From the NCBI GenBank assembly GCA_964627305.1, contig CAZVHP010000014.1:1-55762 (forward strand): a stretch of DNA of 55,762 nt. Direction: 5' to 3'. Positions 7,532-16,238 of this stretch are shown here, piece by piece. Within the stretch, counting starts at the first letter, position 1. Each line of letters opens with the position of its first letter. The translations under genes were made by a program, and so were the position numbers. The notes beneath the pieces were generated by a model. It saw only the letters and a program-made list of their open reading frames with translations. It searched no databases and was not told where the DNA came from. The DNA is from WJKG01 sp964627305. Lineage in GTDB: Bacteria > Zixibacteria > MSB-5A5 > GN15 > FEB-12.

Positions 7532-9142
7532 TTAGTGGAAGTCCTCCCACTCGATGAACCCCTCGCGCACATCAGTCATGCAGTTGACAATCAGTTCAAC
7601 CAGCCCGCCATAGAGCATGCCGCAGCGCTCCCAGGCATCGAAGTGGGTGATGATATCCCGGATCTGTCCTTTGCAGTTGGAGCACGGAGCACAGACATAC
7701 TTGTGGACCGACGGTTTAAGCTCATCTTTGGTGAAGGCTTCGAGAATCTGTGCGAACTTGCGACGGCCGGATATGGCCATCTTCCACTCCGGGAAGTTGT
7801 GTGACTGCATGATGGCGAAGCCACTTCCGCCGCCGCAGCAGTAATTGTGAACACCGTGGGGCGTCATCTCCCGGAACTGCGGGCATATCTTGCGCAGAAT
7901 GCGCCGCTGCGGTTCGATGATACCCATCGAGCGCGTCATGTTGCACGGATCATGGGTGGTAACCGGGAAGTCGTTGCGTTCGGGATTGACCATCACTTTC
8001 TCGTTGACAATCAGATCCTCCATGGTGGCCATGCACGACTCGCGCGGGACATTGCTCTCGGCCAGCCACACGCGGTCGCCGATCGCCATCAGGGCCTTGT
8101 GAGCGTGGCCGCACTCTCCGACCACGACCTTCTTCACGCCCAGTTTGCGGGCCACCTCGGCGTGTTTGAGGGTCACCCGGGCATACTGGGCATCGTCGTA
8201 GAACAGGCCGTAGTTCACCGAGTCGTATCCCACCATCTCGCTGGACAGTGTCCAGCTCAGTCCGGCGATTTCGAAGAGGATGGCGAAGGCCTCCAGATTC
8301 TCCGGCCAGGAGAGGAATTCGCCGGCGTTGTGGATCAGCAGGATATCGGCGCCGGACTTATCGAAGGGAATTTTGATATTCAGACCGGTGCGGTCAGTGA
8401 TGTCTTCCTCGGCGAACTCGATCAGATCCATCAGGGCGACCGGTGACAGGCCGGTTGAGGAGCCGGTTTCGAGCTGCTTGATGGTACCGTCGCCGTGCAG
8501 TTCGGCAGGCGACAGCCCCAGTTCCTGGCTGAAGAGCTTTCTTATCTCGCGAGAGAGCAAGCCGTTGTCGACACCCATCGGGCAGGTCTGGGCACAGCGC
8601 CGGCAGAGGGTGCATCGGTAGGCCAGTTGGGCCAGCCGGGATACCGTCTCCCAGTTCACATCGATATCGTTGCCGGTGAACTTCGCAGTCAACTTGCCGC
8701 CGGGGGTGAGGTGTTTCTTCACGATACGGCGCAGCACCTCCGAGCGAAACAGCGGGCGATAGGCAGCCACGCGCCCGGACTCCTGGAAGATCGGGCAGGC
8801 CTCGGCACAGGTATTGCACTTGACGCAGTTGTCCATTGAGAGCATGAGCGGTTTGAGGAAGGTCCAGTTGTTCTCTTTGGAGAACAGCTTACGCAGCCCG
8901 ACCAGGAATTTCGCCACGATCTCTTCTTTTTCTGCCTCAGTTTTCGGCATTGGCACAACGAGGTTGCTCACACCGTCGAGCGACACGTCCCGCTCGGCCT
9001 TTTTGGCATCAGAGAGCTCGGGGATGGGTGGATCCTCCCAGTCTTCGTAGGGATACGGGAGCTTGGGGAACTTGGCCGGATCGACGTGCACCAGCCGATC
9101 CGTCTTCTTGCTGATGTCTTTCGGGCGGAGATGCTCGCTCAT
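7532..9142 (-). CDS. DsrK/HdrD-like iron-sulfur protein (quinone-linked reductase subunit)
   Basis: 536 aa. Two 4Fe-4S ferredoxin motifs are present, C106/C109/C112/C116 and C177/C180/C183/C187 (CTLCRRCAQTCPMG). Downstream are CCG-type cysteine segments, including YCCGGGSGF and CAPCSNCKG, as in HdrD, GlpC and DsrK, which bind a non-cubane or extra Fe-S cluster. Its ATG overlaps the stop of the preceding cytochrome-b gene (ATGA), the usual DsrM-DsrK arrangement. The pair should take electrons from menaquinol to a cytoplasmic thiol/disulfide or Fe-S partner, or run in reverse. No DsrC, DsrAB or heterodisulfide reductase partner is in the window, so the substrate is unknown. Confidence 0.85.
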   Translation of the reverse strand: MSEHLRPKDISKKTDRLVHVDPAKFPKLPYPYEDWEDPPIPELSDAKKAERDVSLDGVSNLVVPMPKTEAEKEEIVAKFLVGLRKLFSKENNWTFLKPLMLSMDNCVKCNTCAEACPIFQESGRVAAYRPLFRSEVLRRIVKKHLTPGGKLTAKFTGNDIDVNWETVSRLAQLAYRCTLCRRCAQTCPMGVDNGLLSREIRKLFSQELGLSPAELHGDGTIKQLETGSSTGLSPVALMDLIEFAEEDITDRTGLNIKIPFDKSGADILLIHNAGEFLSWPENLEAFAILFEIAGLSWTLSSEMVGYDSVNYGLFYDDAQYARVTLKHAEVARKLGVKKVVVGECGHAHKALMAIGDRVWLAESNVPRESCMATMEDLIVNEKVMVNPERNDFPVTTHDPCNMTRSMGIIEPQRRILRKICPQFREMTPHGVHNYCCGGGSGFAIMQSHNFPEWKMAISGRRKFAQILEAFTKDELKPSVHKYVCAPCSNCKGQIRDIITHFDAWERCGMLYGGLVELIVNCMTDVREGFIEWEDFH

Positions 9143-10053
9143 TTCTTCGGTTCCTTTATGACTTCACCCCAGGTTTGGCCGGTCTGAATGTGGGCACCAC
9201 TCCACCCGACCTTCTGATTGAGCAGTTCGGCGATGCGCTTTTCGATCTTGCTGCCGCGCACGTTGGGTTCGTCGTTCCAGCGGACGGCATGATACAGGAA
9301 GTATTTGGCTACGAAGTGTGACATGCGTGTCAGGGGAATGTAGAGGATCAGCAATGACAGCAAGATGACTTCGGCGGCGACGGGCGCCGGTATGGCGGGG
9401 GCGGTACTGAAGGTAACGACAGCCTGTACGTAAGCCCGGAGGGACGCAAACGAAGGATCTGCCAGAGCCGACGCCAGCACCGTAACGACCGCGACGATAA
9501 CAAAGAAGATCAGGTTGAAATACTCCATAGGGGAGTTGAACGGCCGCTGGTTCTCATCAGACATCCGCCAGAAGAACAGGCCCAGCGCACCGAGACCACC
9601 GAGGATCAGCCCGGCATATCCCAGGGCCATGGTGACATAGTGAATGCCTCTGCCCAGTCCGCCGGCAGTGGCGCCCACGTCGATACCGAACGCCTGCAGC
9701 ACGGCTCCAAGAAGCAGCAATACCAGCCAGCCGATACACAGGTACAATCCGAAATGGAAGGGGAATGATGATCGCCACACCCGGCGGTTATGGTGAAAGA
9801 CGCCCTTGAGCAGGATGATCTCAGCAGCCATCTCTTTCATTTCGTTGACCATATCACTATGGCGCGGCTTGGACCACCAGTCCAGTTCCTCCAGATATGA
9901 TCCCCCATAGTCAGCCCGGCCCTTCTCGTGCGGTACCGGGTACAGCTCCCATCGCATGTGCTCAGGAGCGGTGGCGTAGCGATAAACCTTGACGAGCATG
10001 GCCACGACGGCTACCACTACTGAGATGTATGTCACCAGTTGCACAGCCAACAT
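9139..10053 (-). CDS. DsrM/NarI-like membrane cytochrome b subunit
   Basis: 304 aa with about five transmembrane helices (about 2-24, 110-132, 143-167, 184-205 and 224-245). Histidines in FHFGLYL and in TRMSHFVAKYFLYH are placed like the b-heme ligands of the nitrate reductase gamma subunit and DsrM. It is the likely quinol-oxidising anchor for the DsrK-like protein encoded immediately downstream (4-nt overlap). An AAGGAT ribosome site supports the start at 10053. It follows the Rrf2 regulator gene after 38 nt. Confidence 0.83.
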   Translation of the reverse strand: MLAVQLVTYISVVVAVVAMLVKVYRYATAPEHMRWELYPVPHEKGRADYGGSYLEELDWWSKPRHSDMVNEMKEMAAEIILLKGVFHHNRRVWRSSFPFHFGLYLCIGWLVLLLLGAVLQAFGIDVGATAGGLGRGIHYVTMALGYAGLILGGLGALGLFFWRMSDENQRPFNSPMEYFNLIFFVIVAVVTVLASALADPSFASLRAYVQAVVTFSTAPAIPAPVAAEVILLSLLILYIPLTRMSHFVAKYFLYHAVRWNDEPNVRGSKIEKRIAELLNQKVGWSGAHIQTGQTWGEVIKEPKK

Positions 10054-10091
10054 GCGGATCTATCCTTTCATCATCGCTGTTGTGATAGTGT

Positions 10092-10607
10092 TTAATCCTT
10101 CTGAATCGGACAGCCTCCGTACGGCTCAACTCGTTCACTGTCAAGCCTGGCCGGGAAGAGCAGCGCGATATCGGGGTATTCGGCGCGGACGCGGTCCATC
10201 CAGCTGCGATCTGCCAGGTCAGCCAGCGTGTACTTTTCGAGCGTCTCCTGAATGCGGTAGTTCACGAGCGCCCAGATCATTCGGGTCTCGCAGAAATCCG
10301 AGTTCAGGCAGACAGCCGGCGAGTTGACGCAGTCGGTGACGCAAATCGGGCCGATGGCGGCCTTGACGATCTCCGCGACCCTGATCTCCTGTGGGGGGCG
10401 AGCCAGTTGGTAGCCACCCTTCTTCCCGGAGACACCCAGTATCAGACCCTCGTTCTTCAGAGCCATTGCCAGCTGAGCCAGATAGTTCTCGGAAAGCCCG
10501 GTCAACTCAGCAATGTGCCCAAGATGTACCAGTTTTTCCTTTTGCGGGCCCTTGGCAAGCTCAACCATCATCCGCAGTCCGTAGCGTGCTCGAGTCGAAA
10601 ACTTCAT
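10092..10607 (-). CDS. Rrf2-family transcription regulator with Fe-S cysteines
   Basis: 171 aa. The N-terminal winged helix starts MKFSTRARYGLRMM, the Rrf2/IscR signature, with SENYLAQL in the recognition helix region. Cysteines C89, C93, C100 and C106 lie where IscR, NsrR and RsrR bind an Fe-S cluster, so it probably senses redox state, NO or Fe-S supply. It is the first gene of the run that continues with the DsrM- and DsrK-like genes and is likely to regulate them and itself. A good inverted repeat lies about 70-100 bases upstream of its start (see that entry). Confidence 0.88.
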   Translation of the reverse strand: MKFSTRARYGLRMMVELAKGPQKEKLVHLGHIAELTGLSENYLAQLAMALKNEGLILGVSGKKGGYQLARPPQEIRVAEIVKAAIGPICVTDCVNSPAVCLNSDFCETRMIWALVNYRIQETLEKYTLADLADRSWMDRVRAEYPDIALLFPARLDSERVEPYGGCPIQKD

Positions 10608-10677
10608 AACAAACGCCCACTTTCCAGTGTTTGTCAGCCGATAACCGGCAGCTAAACATAAGCAAATTTATAATCTT

Positions 10678-10703
10678 ACTAATTGTCAAGTGAATTAGTT
10701 CAC
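10678..10703. promoter_or_regulatory. inverted repeats upstream of the Rrf2 gene (candidate operator)
   Basis: ACTAATT and AATTAGT form a perfect 7-bp inverted repeat with an 8-bp spacer. Overlapping it, GTGAATTAGTTCAC is a second dyad with 5-bp arms. The area is AT-rich and 71-96 bases upstream of the Rrf2 ATG. On the minus strand a TTGACA hexamer lies inside it, though no well-spaced -10 box was found. Autoregulation by the Rrf2 protein is the natural guess. Confidence 0.5.
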
Positions 10704-10813
10704 AATAATTCCTACACATTGGTCGATTTTTGCATCGTCAGCGCTGCTCCTCATGGCTCCGCTCTACCCTAATGCATTCCGCCGCAGCATGATAACATGG
10801 CATATTCGCAGTA

Positions 10814-12109
10814 TCAGAAGCGTTGCAGCCACTCCACGAGGAGTTTTACGGCCCTTATGACGTTATGGCAGTAGGTGTCGGCGAAGTCGTCCGGCAGGCT
10901 CTGGTCGAGGGGGATGGTTTCGCTGGCGGTCAGGGCGCGAGCGCCATCGAAATCGACATATGCCAGCCTCGCCGTCAGTTCGTTTTCGTCGCGGTTGAAG
11001 GACACTCCGGGGAGGAGGGCGACACCGGTATCCTCGAGCAGTCGATCGCACAGGGAGGCGCTGTCGATGATACCACGGCGGGCGAGCGTGTCAGAGAGCA
11101 TGGAGAAATCGAGGAACAGGTAGAAAGCTCCGGCCGGGTCGTGAACCCTGATGCCTCCCTGTCTGAGCACGCCGGCAATACGCTGGGCCAGTGCCGCGAG
11201 AATGCGCCGGGAGTGCCACAGATAGCGTTCAATGGAGGTTCCCCCCTTGAAAGCACGAATCGCGGCGTACTGAATGGGAGCGCATACAGACGTGTAGGTT
11301 TCACTGGCTACCGCGGCCATGGACTCACAGAGCCAGTCCAGTTCGCTGGGAAAGGCGAAGGTGCCCAGCCGCCATCCCCCGGCGCCGCACCACTTGGACA
11401 GACCGGAGCTGATGATGGTCCCTTCGGGGTAGTAGCGGGCGACCGAAATGTGGGTTCCCTGATGATGCAACTGGCCGTAGATCTCGTCTGAGAGAAGAAG
11501 GACCTCGTAGCGTCGCGCGACATCGGCGATCTGCTCGAGTTCCGCGGGCGTGTAGGTACACCCCTCGGGATTTCCGGGGTAGTTCATCAGCAGGATGCGG
11601 GGGCGCAGATCATCCTCTTCACGTTCGCAGAAGCGTTCGAAGCGCTGTGCGGTCATCCGCCACTTGTCTTCATAGCGAGTATGGATCAGTCGCACCTTGC
11701 GGCCGATAATGATGGCCTGCGGAACGTAGGAGACCCAGCACGGGGTGGGCACCACCAGTTCACCGTAGTATACCAATTGCAGCAGGAACATCAGCTCTTT
11801 CGATCCGGGACCGATGAGAACGTGATCGACGTTGAACTCCAGACCGTCGCGGCGGCGGTGGTAATCGGCAACCGCCTGCCTGAGGGCAGGAAGTCCCTTG
11901 GCGGGCAGGTAGTCTTTCTCGTGGGCATGCTGTTTGAGGGCGTTCACTACCGGGCGGGGTACGGGAAACGGCGACTGTCCCAGCCCGAGGCGGTAGACCT
12001 CCTTTCCCTCTTTTTCGCGCTGACGGCTCAGATCATTGATGGCAATAGTGGCCGACTGCCCCAGCCCGCGAACATTGAGGTTGAGGCTGACGTGTTTGTG
12101 TGTGTTCAT
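10814..12109 (-). CDS. PLP-dependent aminotransferase, class I/II
   Basis: 431 aa from ATG 12109 (MNTHKHVSLN...), preceded by AGGAC; a longer upstream reading has no ribosome site. Fold type I motifs are present: NYPGNPEG, LLLSDEIYGQ and the PLP-lysine in SGLSKWCGAGGWRLG. It would transfer an amino group between an amino acid and a 2-oxo acid in the cytoplasm. The substrate cannot be read from the sequence; aspartate- or alanine-type enzymes are closest in motif style. It is not clearly in an operon with its neighbours. Confidence 0.85.
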   Translation of the reverse strand: MNTHKHVSLNLNVRGLGQSATIAINDLSRQREKEGKEVYRLGLGQSPFPVPRPVVNALKQHAHEKDYLPAKGLPALRQAVADYHRRRDGLEFNVDHVLIGPGSKELMFLLQLVYYGELVVPTPCWVSYVPQAIIIGRKVRLIHTRYEDKWRMTAQRFERFCEREEDDLRPRILLMNYPGNPEGCTYTPAELEQIADVARRYEVLLLSDEIYGQLHHQGTHISVARYYPEGTIISSGLSKWCGAGGWRLGTFAFPSELDWLCESMAAVASETYTSVCAPIQYAAIRAFKGGTSIERYLWHSRRILAALAQRIAGVLRQGGIRVHDPAGAFYLFLDFSMLSDTLARRGIIDSASLCDRLLEDTGVALLPGVSFNRDENELTARLAYVDFDGARALTASETIPLDQSLPDDFADTYCHNVIRAVKLLVEWLQRF

Positions 12110-12224
12110 CGTGCTGCGTCCTGTGTGTCGATATCGCTTTCCACTGCGTTGATATTGAGAGCACTTTGTGAAAGCAACAAGAAAGCCCCGGTGCCGGGCG
12201 CGGCTACCCGGCCTGAAATACAAT

Positions 12225-12254
12225 GACCCGACCGGAACGAAATCCGGTCGGGTC
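12225..12254. terminator. 12-bp perfect hairpin downstream of the PKD subtilase gene
   Basis: Arms 12225-12236 and 12243-12254 (GACCCGACCGGA and its complement) are perfectly paired around a 6-nt loop. It lies 55 bases after the stop of the minus-strand subtilase. Neither side has a strong T-run (minus side ATTGTATTTC), so it may be a weak terminator or an mRNA 3' end stabiliser. Confidence 0.6.
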
Positions 12255-12308
12255 TCCCCTCATCGCATACCCTCCTCGCTACGCGAGAGGTTCACGAATC
12301 CAAGGTGC

Positions 12309-15300
12309 TTACTTCAGCAGTATCATTTTCCTGGTTTCGGCAGTGTAATCGGTCGTGAGACGATAGAGGTACACGCCCGAAGACACCGTGGTGCCGTCCC
12401 AGGTGGCGGTGTGTTCACCGGTACCGAGCCAGGCATCCACAAGGGTAGATACCCGCTGACCGGCAACGTTGAAGACTTCAAGTGTCACATGACCGGGCTG
12501 ATCGACACTGAAGGTGATCGTGGTTACCGGGTTAAAGGGGTTCGGGTAATTCTGATCGAGTCGGTATGCGGCCGGCATCTCGACCTGAGCCATCTCTCCC
12601 TGACCATCGGTGTACACCCAGCCGCTTTCACAGGCCTTGGTGACATTGTTGGCGGCGGCATTGTAGGTGAGCGAGGAATGAGTAACGTTGGTTACCTCAT
12701 AACAGAACTCGCCGCTGCAACTTCTGGTCTTGCCGGTTTCGAACACGACGGAGCCGTCAGAGGCAGTCAAACCGCTGAAGTTGCCTCCGACGGGACCGGT
12801 AGCGGTGGCGTAGACGGTTGCATTGGCGACCGGCTGGTTGTTCGAATCGTAGACGTAGACCGTGCCGATGCCGCTGCAATTCGGGCCGGCGTTCTTGCGC
12901 GTGACTACAATGTTGTAAACGTACATCGTGCCACCGCTGCTGGGCTCTGTGACCGTGATGTAGTCCACTTTGGTTTCAGTGTCGGAACCATAGGCGTTGG
13001 TCGCTGTCAGCGATACCGTGTAGGTGCCCACGTTCTGGTAGGTGTAGCTGGGGTTCTGGGCGGTGGACGTCCCTGCGCCATCGCCGAAGTCCCAGCTCCA
13101 GGAAGTCGGGCCATTGGTGGACTGATCGGTGAACTGCACTGCCAACGGAGCGTCACCGGACGTTGGCGAGCCTGCGAAGGCGGCCACGGGAGGATCCTGC
13201 GGAGGTGCAGTGACCGTTATGTAGTTCACCTTCGTTTCGGTGTCGGAACCATAGGCGTTGGTCGCTGTCAGCGATACCGTGTACGTACCGGCGGTATTGT
13301 AGGTATAGGACGGGTTCTGCTGGGTTGACGTCCCCGTACCGTCGCCGAAGTCCCAGTTCCACGAGGTCGGGGCGCCGGTTGAGGCATCGGTGAAGTTGAC
13401 TGTCAGCGGGGCATCACCGGAGGTGGGTGTGCCGCTGAAGTCGGCAACCGGCGGGTTCGTGCCGGAGCTGTACTCGATGTACATGTGATCGATGTAGATG
13501 TAATCGAGCGAACGATTCCCCGATGTTCGATCGGTGTCGACGACACGGATGTAGACAGTGCCGCTGACCGAATTGGGAATACTTGCCGAGTAGGCCTGTT
13601 CAGTGGTGCTGTTGACCGTGACCAGGTTGGTGAATGTGGAGTTGTTGGTCGAATACGAGAACGTGAAATTGTCACCCTCGCTGTTGGAACTGCGGTAGCC
13701 CTCGACATAGAACGTCAATGAGGTACTGGACGGTATGTTGAAGGTCCACTTGTGCTCCAGATACGAATGACGTGTCTGCGGTCGGCCACCGGATTCGATT
13801 TCCCGGATCGACTGGCGCACATCGTCACTGGCATGGGTGGCGGTGTAGGTCCCGGAGACCGTGCCGGACACGACGATATCTGACTGTGCGTAGGCTTTGA
13901 CACCCGTACCCGGCTCGGTGACTGTGATGTAGCCGGTCTTGGTCTCAGTATCGGAACCGAAGGCATTGGTTGCGGTCAGCGATACTGTATATGTTCCGGC
14001 GGCATTGTAGGTGTAGGATGGATTCTGCTGAGTTGAGGTACCCACACCATCGCCGAAGTTCCAGCTCCACGAGGTGGGGCTGTTCGTTGACTGATCGGTG
14101 AAAGTGACCGTCAGCGGGTACTCGCCGGATGTCGGCGAGCCGACAAAGGCCGTGACCGGTGGATTCTCGCTTGGGCCGGCAGCGGCCAGGCACTTGGCAG
14201 CATCGATGATCCCGGCACCAATGTAGCGGGTTCCGCCGTAGGGTTTGGTATTGGCGGGGTCGGTTATGATATTGATTTTGTCAGTGGCCGACAGCGAGGG
14301 ATAGTAGGACTCCAGCAGGGCCACGACACCGGCGACATGCGGACAGGCCATTGACGTCCCGTCGAGTACTGCAATGTAGTCGGTGGTCGGATCGGCAGGA
14401 TCGGTGATGGTGGAGAGAATCCCCTCGCCGGGAGCGGCGATATCGACCCAGGAGCCATAGTTGGTGAAACTGGCCGCGTTGCCGGATTGATTGGTAGCAC
14501 CGACATCGAGGCAGTCACCGCGGCTGCCGAGGTAATCGGGGCTGCTGGAACTGGAATTGCCGGCGGCAACGCAGATCACCACATCCTGGCCAATCAGGTA
14601 ATCAGCGGCTGCGCCAAGGCCTCCTGTGTTGGAGGATCCGAAGGAGCAGTTGATGGAGGCGACATTCCAGCCAGAGGCCTTGAGGTTGCCCATGTAGTAC
14701 ATGGCCTCGGCGACGTAATCCATGATGACGACGCCGACGATTGAACCCATGTAGGACAACTGGTACCCAATGCGACAGGGGACGATTTTCACACCATTGC
14801 CGCCACCAGAGTAGGTGCCATCGCCGAAGCCTCCGGCGACACCGGCGACAGCGTAGCCGTTGTTGGTGATGGCGGCTATTGTACCGGCGACATGCGTGCC
14901 GTGCCCGTCACCGTCGCGGGGGTCGTTATCCGCGCCGCCGCAGTCGGCATCGACACAGGACCATGAATACCAGTCGGTGCGTTCCACGAAGTCCCAGCCG
15001 ATGACATCGTCAACGTAGCCGTTACCGTCGTCATCGATACCATTGCCGGGGATCTCGTTGGCATTGACCCAGATATTGCCGTTGGTGCTGGCATCATTCG
15101 GGCCCGGGGGGTTGCTTCCGCCGAGGTCGCCGTGGTCATACATGACGCCGATATCGAGCACGCCGACCAAGACGGTGGGATCACCACTCTCATTGTTCCA
15201 GGCGACATCGGCCTCAATGCCGTGGGTATCCCAGTAGTGCCACTGGTCGTAGGGGAAGCCGCTGGGCGGGTCATCGTAGTAGGCGTCATTGGGCGTGGCA

Positions 15301-15734
15301 TACAGCAAGTGGATGCCGATTGGCTCAACTCGCTGGACCTCGGGCAACGCTTCGTAGGCGGCCATGGCCTCCTCAAGGGTGCCCTCGGTGAAGGTCACTT
15401 TGTAGTGGCGGCTGAGGTGCTCGGCTCCCTCGGCCTGAGCCAGTTGTCCCTGATCAGTGCCTGGGAACTGCGGGCGAAGCCTGGTAACACCGAACTGGCG
15501 GGCGAGATCGCTGAAACCGCCGACGCCGGAGAGAGCAACCGGCGTCTGCATGTCCTTCTCGTGGTTAATCCGTACCCCCTGATTCAACACCACTACAAAG
15601 CGGTCGGGCACAAGGCCAATTTGCGAGCCCTCGTTGATGTAGTGGTCCTGATCGATCTGAAGCAGTTGCTCTGCGTGAACAGAGGCAGCCCCTACCAGCA
15701 TCAATGCCAGTACGACGATGATCGCTCGTCTCAT
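12309..15734 (-). CDS. secreted subtilisin-like serine protease with PKD domains and FlgD-like sorting domain
   Basis: 1141 aa. A signal peptide (to about residue 21) and a pro-region lead to a peptidase S8 domain with the triad D194 (VLDIGV), H278 (GHGTHVAG) and S461 (GTSMACPHVAG), plus oxyanion N393. Then come a PKD domain, a carbohydrate-binding-like beta-sandwich, two more PKD domains, a Big-1-like segment and a C-terminal FlgD-Ig/type IX-style sorting domain (YPNPFNP...VSSGVYLYRL, ending in KMILLK). The protease is therefore probably exported and held at the surface. AGGAGG lies 5 nt before the ATG. It follows a non-coding stretch with a possible structured leader. It may be an output of the sigma-CHAT operon upstream, but that is inference. 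Confidence 0.92.
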   Translation of the reverse strand: MRRAIIVVLALMLVGAASVHAEQLLQIDQDHYINEGSQIGLVPDRFVVVLNQGVRINHEKDMQTPVALSGVGGFSDLARQFGVTRLRPQFPGTDQGQLAQAEGAEHLSRHYKVTFTEGTLEEAMAAYEALPEVQRVEPIGIHLLYATPNDAYYDDPPSGFPYDQWHYWDTHGIEADVAWNNESGDPTVLVGVLDIGVMYDHGDLGGSNPPGPNDASTNGNIWVNANEIPGNGIDDDGNGYVDDVIGWDFVERTDWYSWSCVDADCGGADNDPRDGDGHGTHVAGTIAAITNNGYAVAGVAGGFGDGTYSGGGNGVKIVPCRIGYQLSYMGSIVGVVIMDYVAEAMYYMGNLKASGWNVASINCSFGSSNTGGLGAAADYLIGQDVVICVAAGNSSSSSPDYLGSRGDCLDVGATNQSGNAASFTNYGSWVDIAAPGEGILSTITDPADPTTDYIAVLDGTSMACPHVAGVVALLESYYPSLSATDKINIITDPANTKPYGGTRYIGAGIIDAAKCLAAAGPSENPPVTAFVGSPTSGEYPLTVTFTDQSTNSPTSWSWNFGDGVGTSTQQNPSYTYNAAGTYTVSLTATNAFGSDTETKTGYITVTEPGTGVKAYAQSDIVVSGTVSGTYTATHASDDVRQSIREIESGGRPQTRHSYLEHKWTFNIPSSTSLTFYVEGYRSSNSEGDNFTFSYSTNNSTFTNLVTVNSTTEQAYSASIPNSVSGTVYIRVVDTDRTSGNRSLDYIYIDHMYIEYSSGTNPPVADFSGTPTSGDAPLTVNFTDASTGAPTSWNWDFGDGTGTSTQQNPSYTYNTAGTYTVSLTATNAYGSDTETKVNYITVTAPPQDPPVAAFAGSPTSGDAPLAVQFTDQSTNGPTSWSWDFGDGAGTSTAQNPSYTYQNVGTYTVSLTATNAYGSDTETKVDYITVTEPSSGGTMYVYNIVVTRKNAGPNCSGIGTVYVYDSNNQPVANATVYATATGPVGGNFSGLTASDGSVVFETGKTRSCSGEFCYEVTNVTHSSLTYNAAANNVTKACESGWVYTDGQGEMAQVEMPAAYRLDQNYPNPFNPVTTITFSVDQPGHVTLEVFNVAGQRVSTLVDAWLGTGEHTATWDGTTVSSGVYLYRLTTDYTAETRKMILLK
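12980..13283 (-). repeat. near-identical PKD-domain repeats inside the subtilase gene
   Basis: Two copies of a PKD-coding unit share an identical 43-base stretch at 12980-13022 and 13241-13283, about 261 bases apart. A third, more diverged PKD unit lies near 13920-14160. DNA identity at synonymous positions suggests recent duplication or gene conversion within the gene. Such repeats could also collapse in short-read assembly. Confidence 0.75.
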
Positions 15735-15962
15735 GCAATCCTCCTCAATCTCAGTCCCTTTGGATGGATGTGAATATGGTGGAAAAATGGACCGAGACCG
15801 GTGACCGGGAATTGGGGACGATTAGGGTATCACCGGCTCGGTAGATATGTTGATTACGAATGGTCAAGAAGCGGTCTCACTCAGGTCAGAGATGGAACCT
15901 ACCTTTGTTGCTATTATGAGGTACCAGCGACGGCAAAAATACACGGCATTGTATGCGAAGCG

Positions 15963-15994
15963 AATAATAAAAAGCCCGTGATTGCTCACGGGCC
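15963..15994 (-). terminator. rho-independent terminator
   Basis: Minus strand: GCCCGTGA pairs with TCACGGGC (8 bp, 4-nt loop), followed by TTTTTATTATT. It is a textbook intrinsic terminator. It lies in the leader of the PKD subtilase gene and so could end a small RNA or act as an attenuator. Confidence 0.8.
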
Positions 15995-16169
15995 TCCAAA
16001 GATAGGCCAATACAGCCAAGGAAGTAGAAAGAAGGCGTCAGGCCACCGGGCTACCTGCCACGGACCCCACAAAACCCGACAAGGTCCGGAAGCCCTCGCA
16101 TTCCGTCTTGAGGAGACATGCGGACCCGCGAAAAATACGTCGATTCGAAGAAAGAATACTGTACTCGCG
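15995..16169 (-). ncRNA. candidate structured RNA or attenuator between two terminators
   Basis: Minus-strand segment bounded by two intrinsic terminators. It holds GGTCCG, then CGGACC, then GGTCCG again: the middle element can pair with either outer copy, so two exclusive folds are possible. Inside the first fold GCAT-GTCT pairs with AGAC...ATGC. Further on, AGCCCG could pair with the CGGGCT arm of the 15963-15994 terminator and so act as an anti-terminator. This is switch-like logic seen by eye only. A short GGCAGGTAGCCCGGTGGCC part looks like the last helix of c-di-GMP-I riboswitches, but the rest of that consensus is missing. It may be a small RNA or a leader of the protease gene. Confidence 0.35.
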
Positions 16170-16197
16170 AAAAAAAAGACCCGCCATGCGGCGGGCC
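16170..16197 (-). terminator. rho-independent terminator of the sigma-CHAT-protease operon
   Basis: Minus strand: CCCGCC pairs with GGCGGG around GCAT, followed by a run of seven or more T. It lies about 40 bases after the stop of the dockerin subtilase gene, so it most likely ends the operon that starts with the ECF sigma gene. Confidence 0.85.
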
Positions 16198-16238
16198 TTC
16201 AGCAGAGAATTTTGTGAATTGTCGGGGAAAATCCGTCC

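Larger units (their letters stand above)
15735..16238. other. 504-base non-coding stretch between two protease genes
   Basis: No credible protein is encoded on either strand. Reading the minus strand it contains a strong terminator right after the dockerin subtilase gene (16170-16197), then a GC-rich segment with strong pairing potential (about 16000-16130), a second strong terminator (15963-15994) and about 230 bases of lower-complexity leader before the PKD subtilase ATG at 15734. See the separate entries. Confidence 0.6.

Noticed and set aside
7532..10053. A dissimilatory sulfite reductase operon
   Set aside because: Only M- and K-like subunits are present; dsrAB, dsrC, dsrJOP are missing from the window, so sulfite reduction cannot be claimed.
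15995..16169. c-di-GMP-I riboswitch or SRP RNA
   Set aside because: One helix resembles the last helix of c-di-GMP-I riboswitches and GGTCCGGAAG resembles part of SRP RNA, but the other required parts of either consensus are absent.
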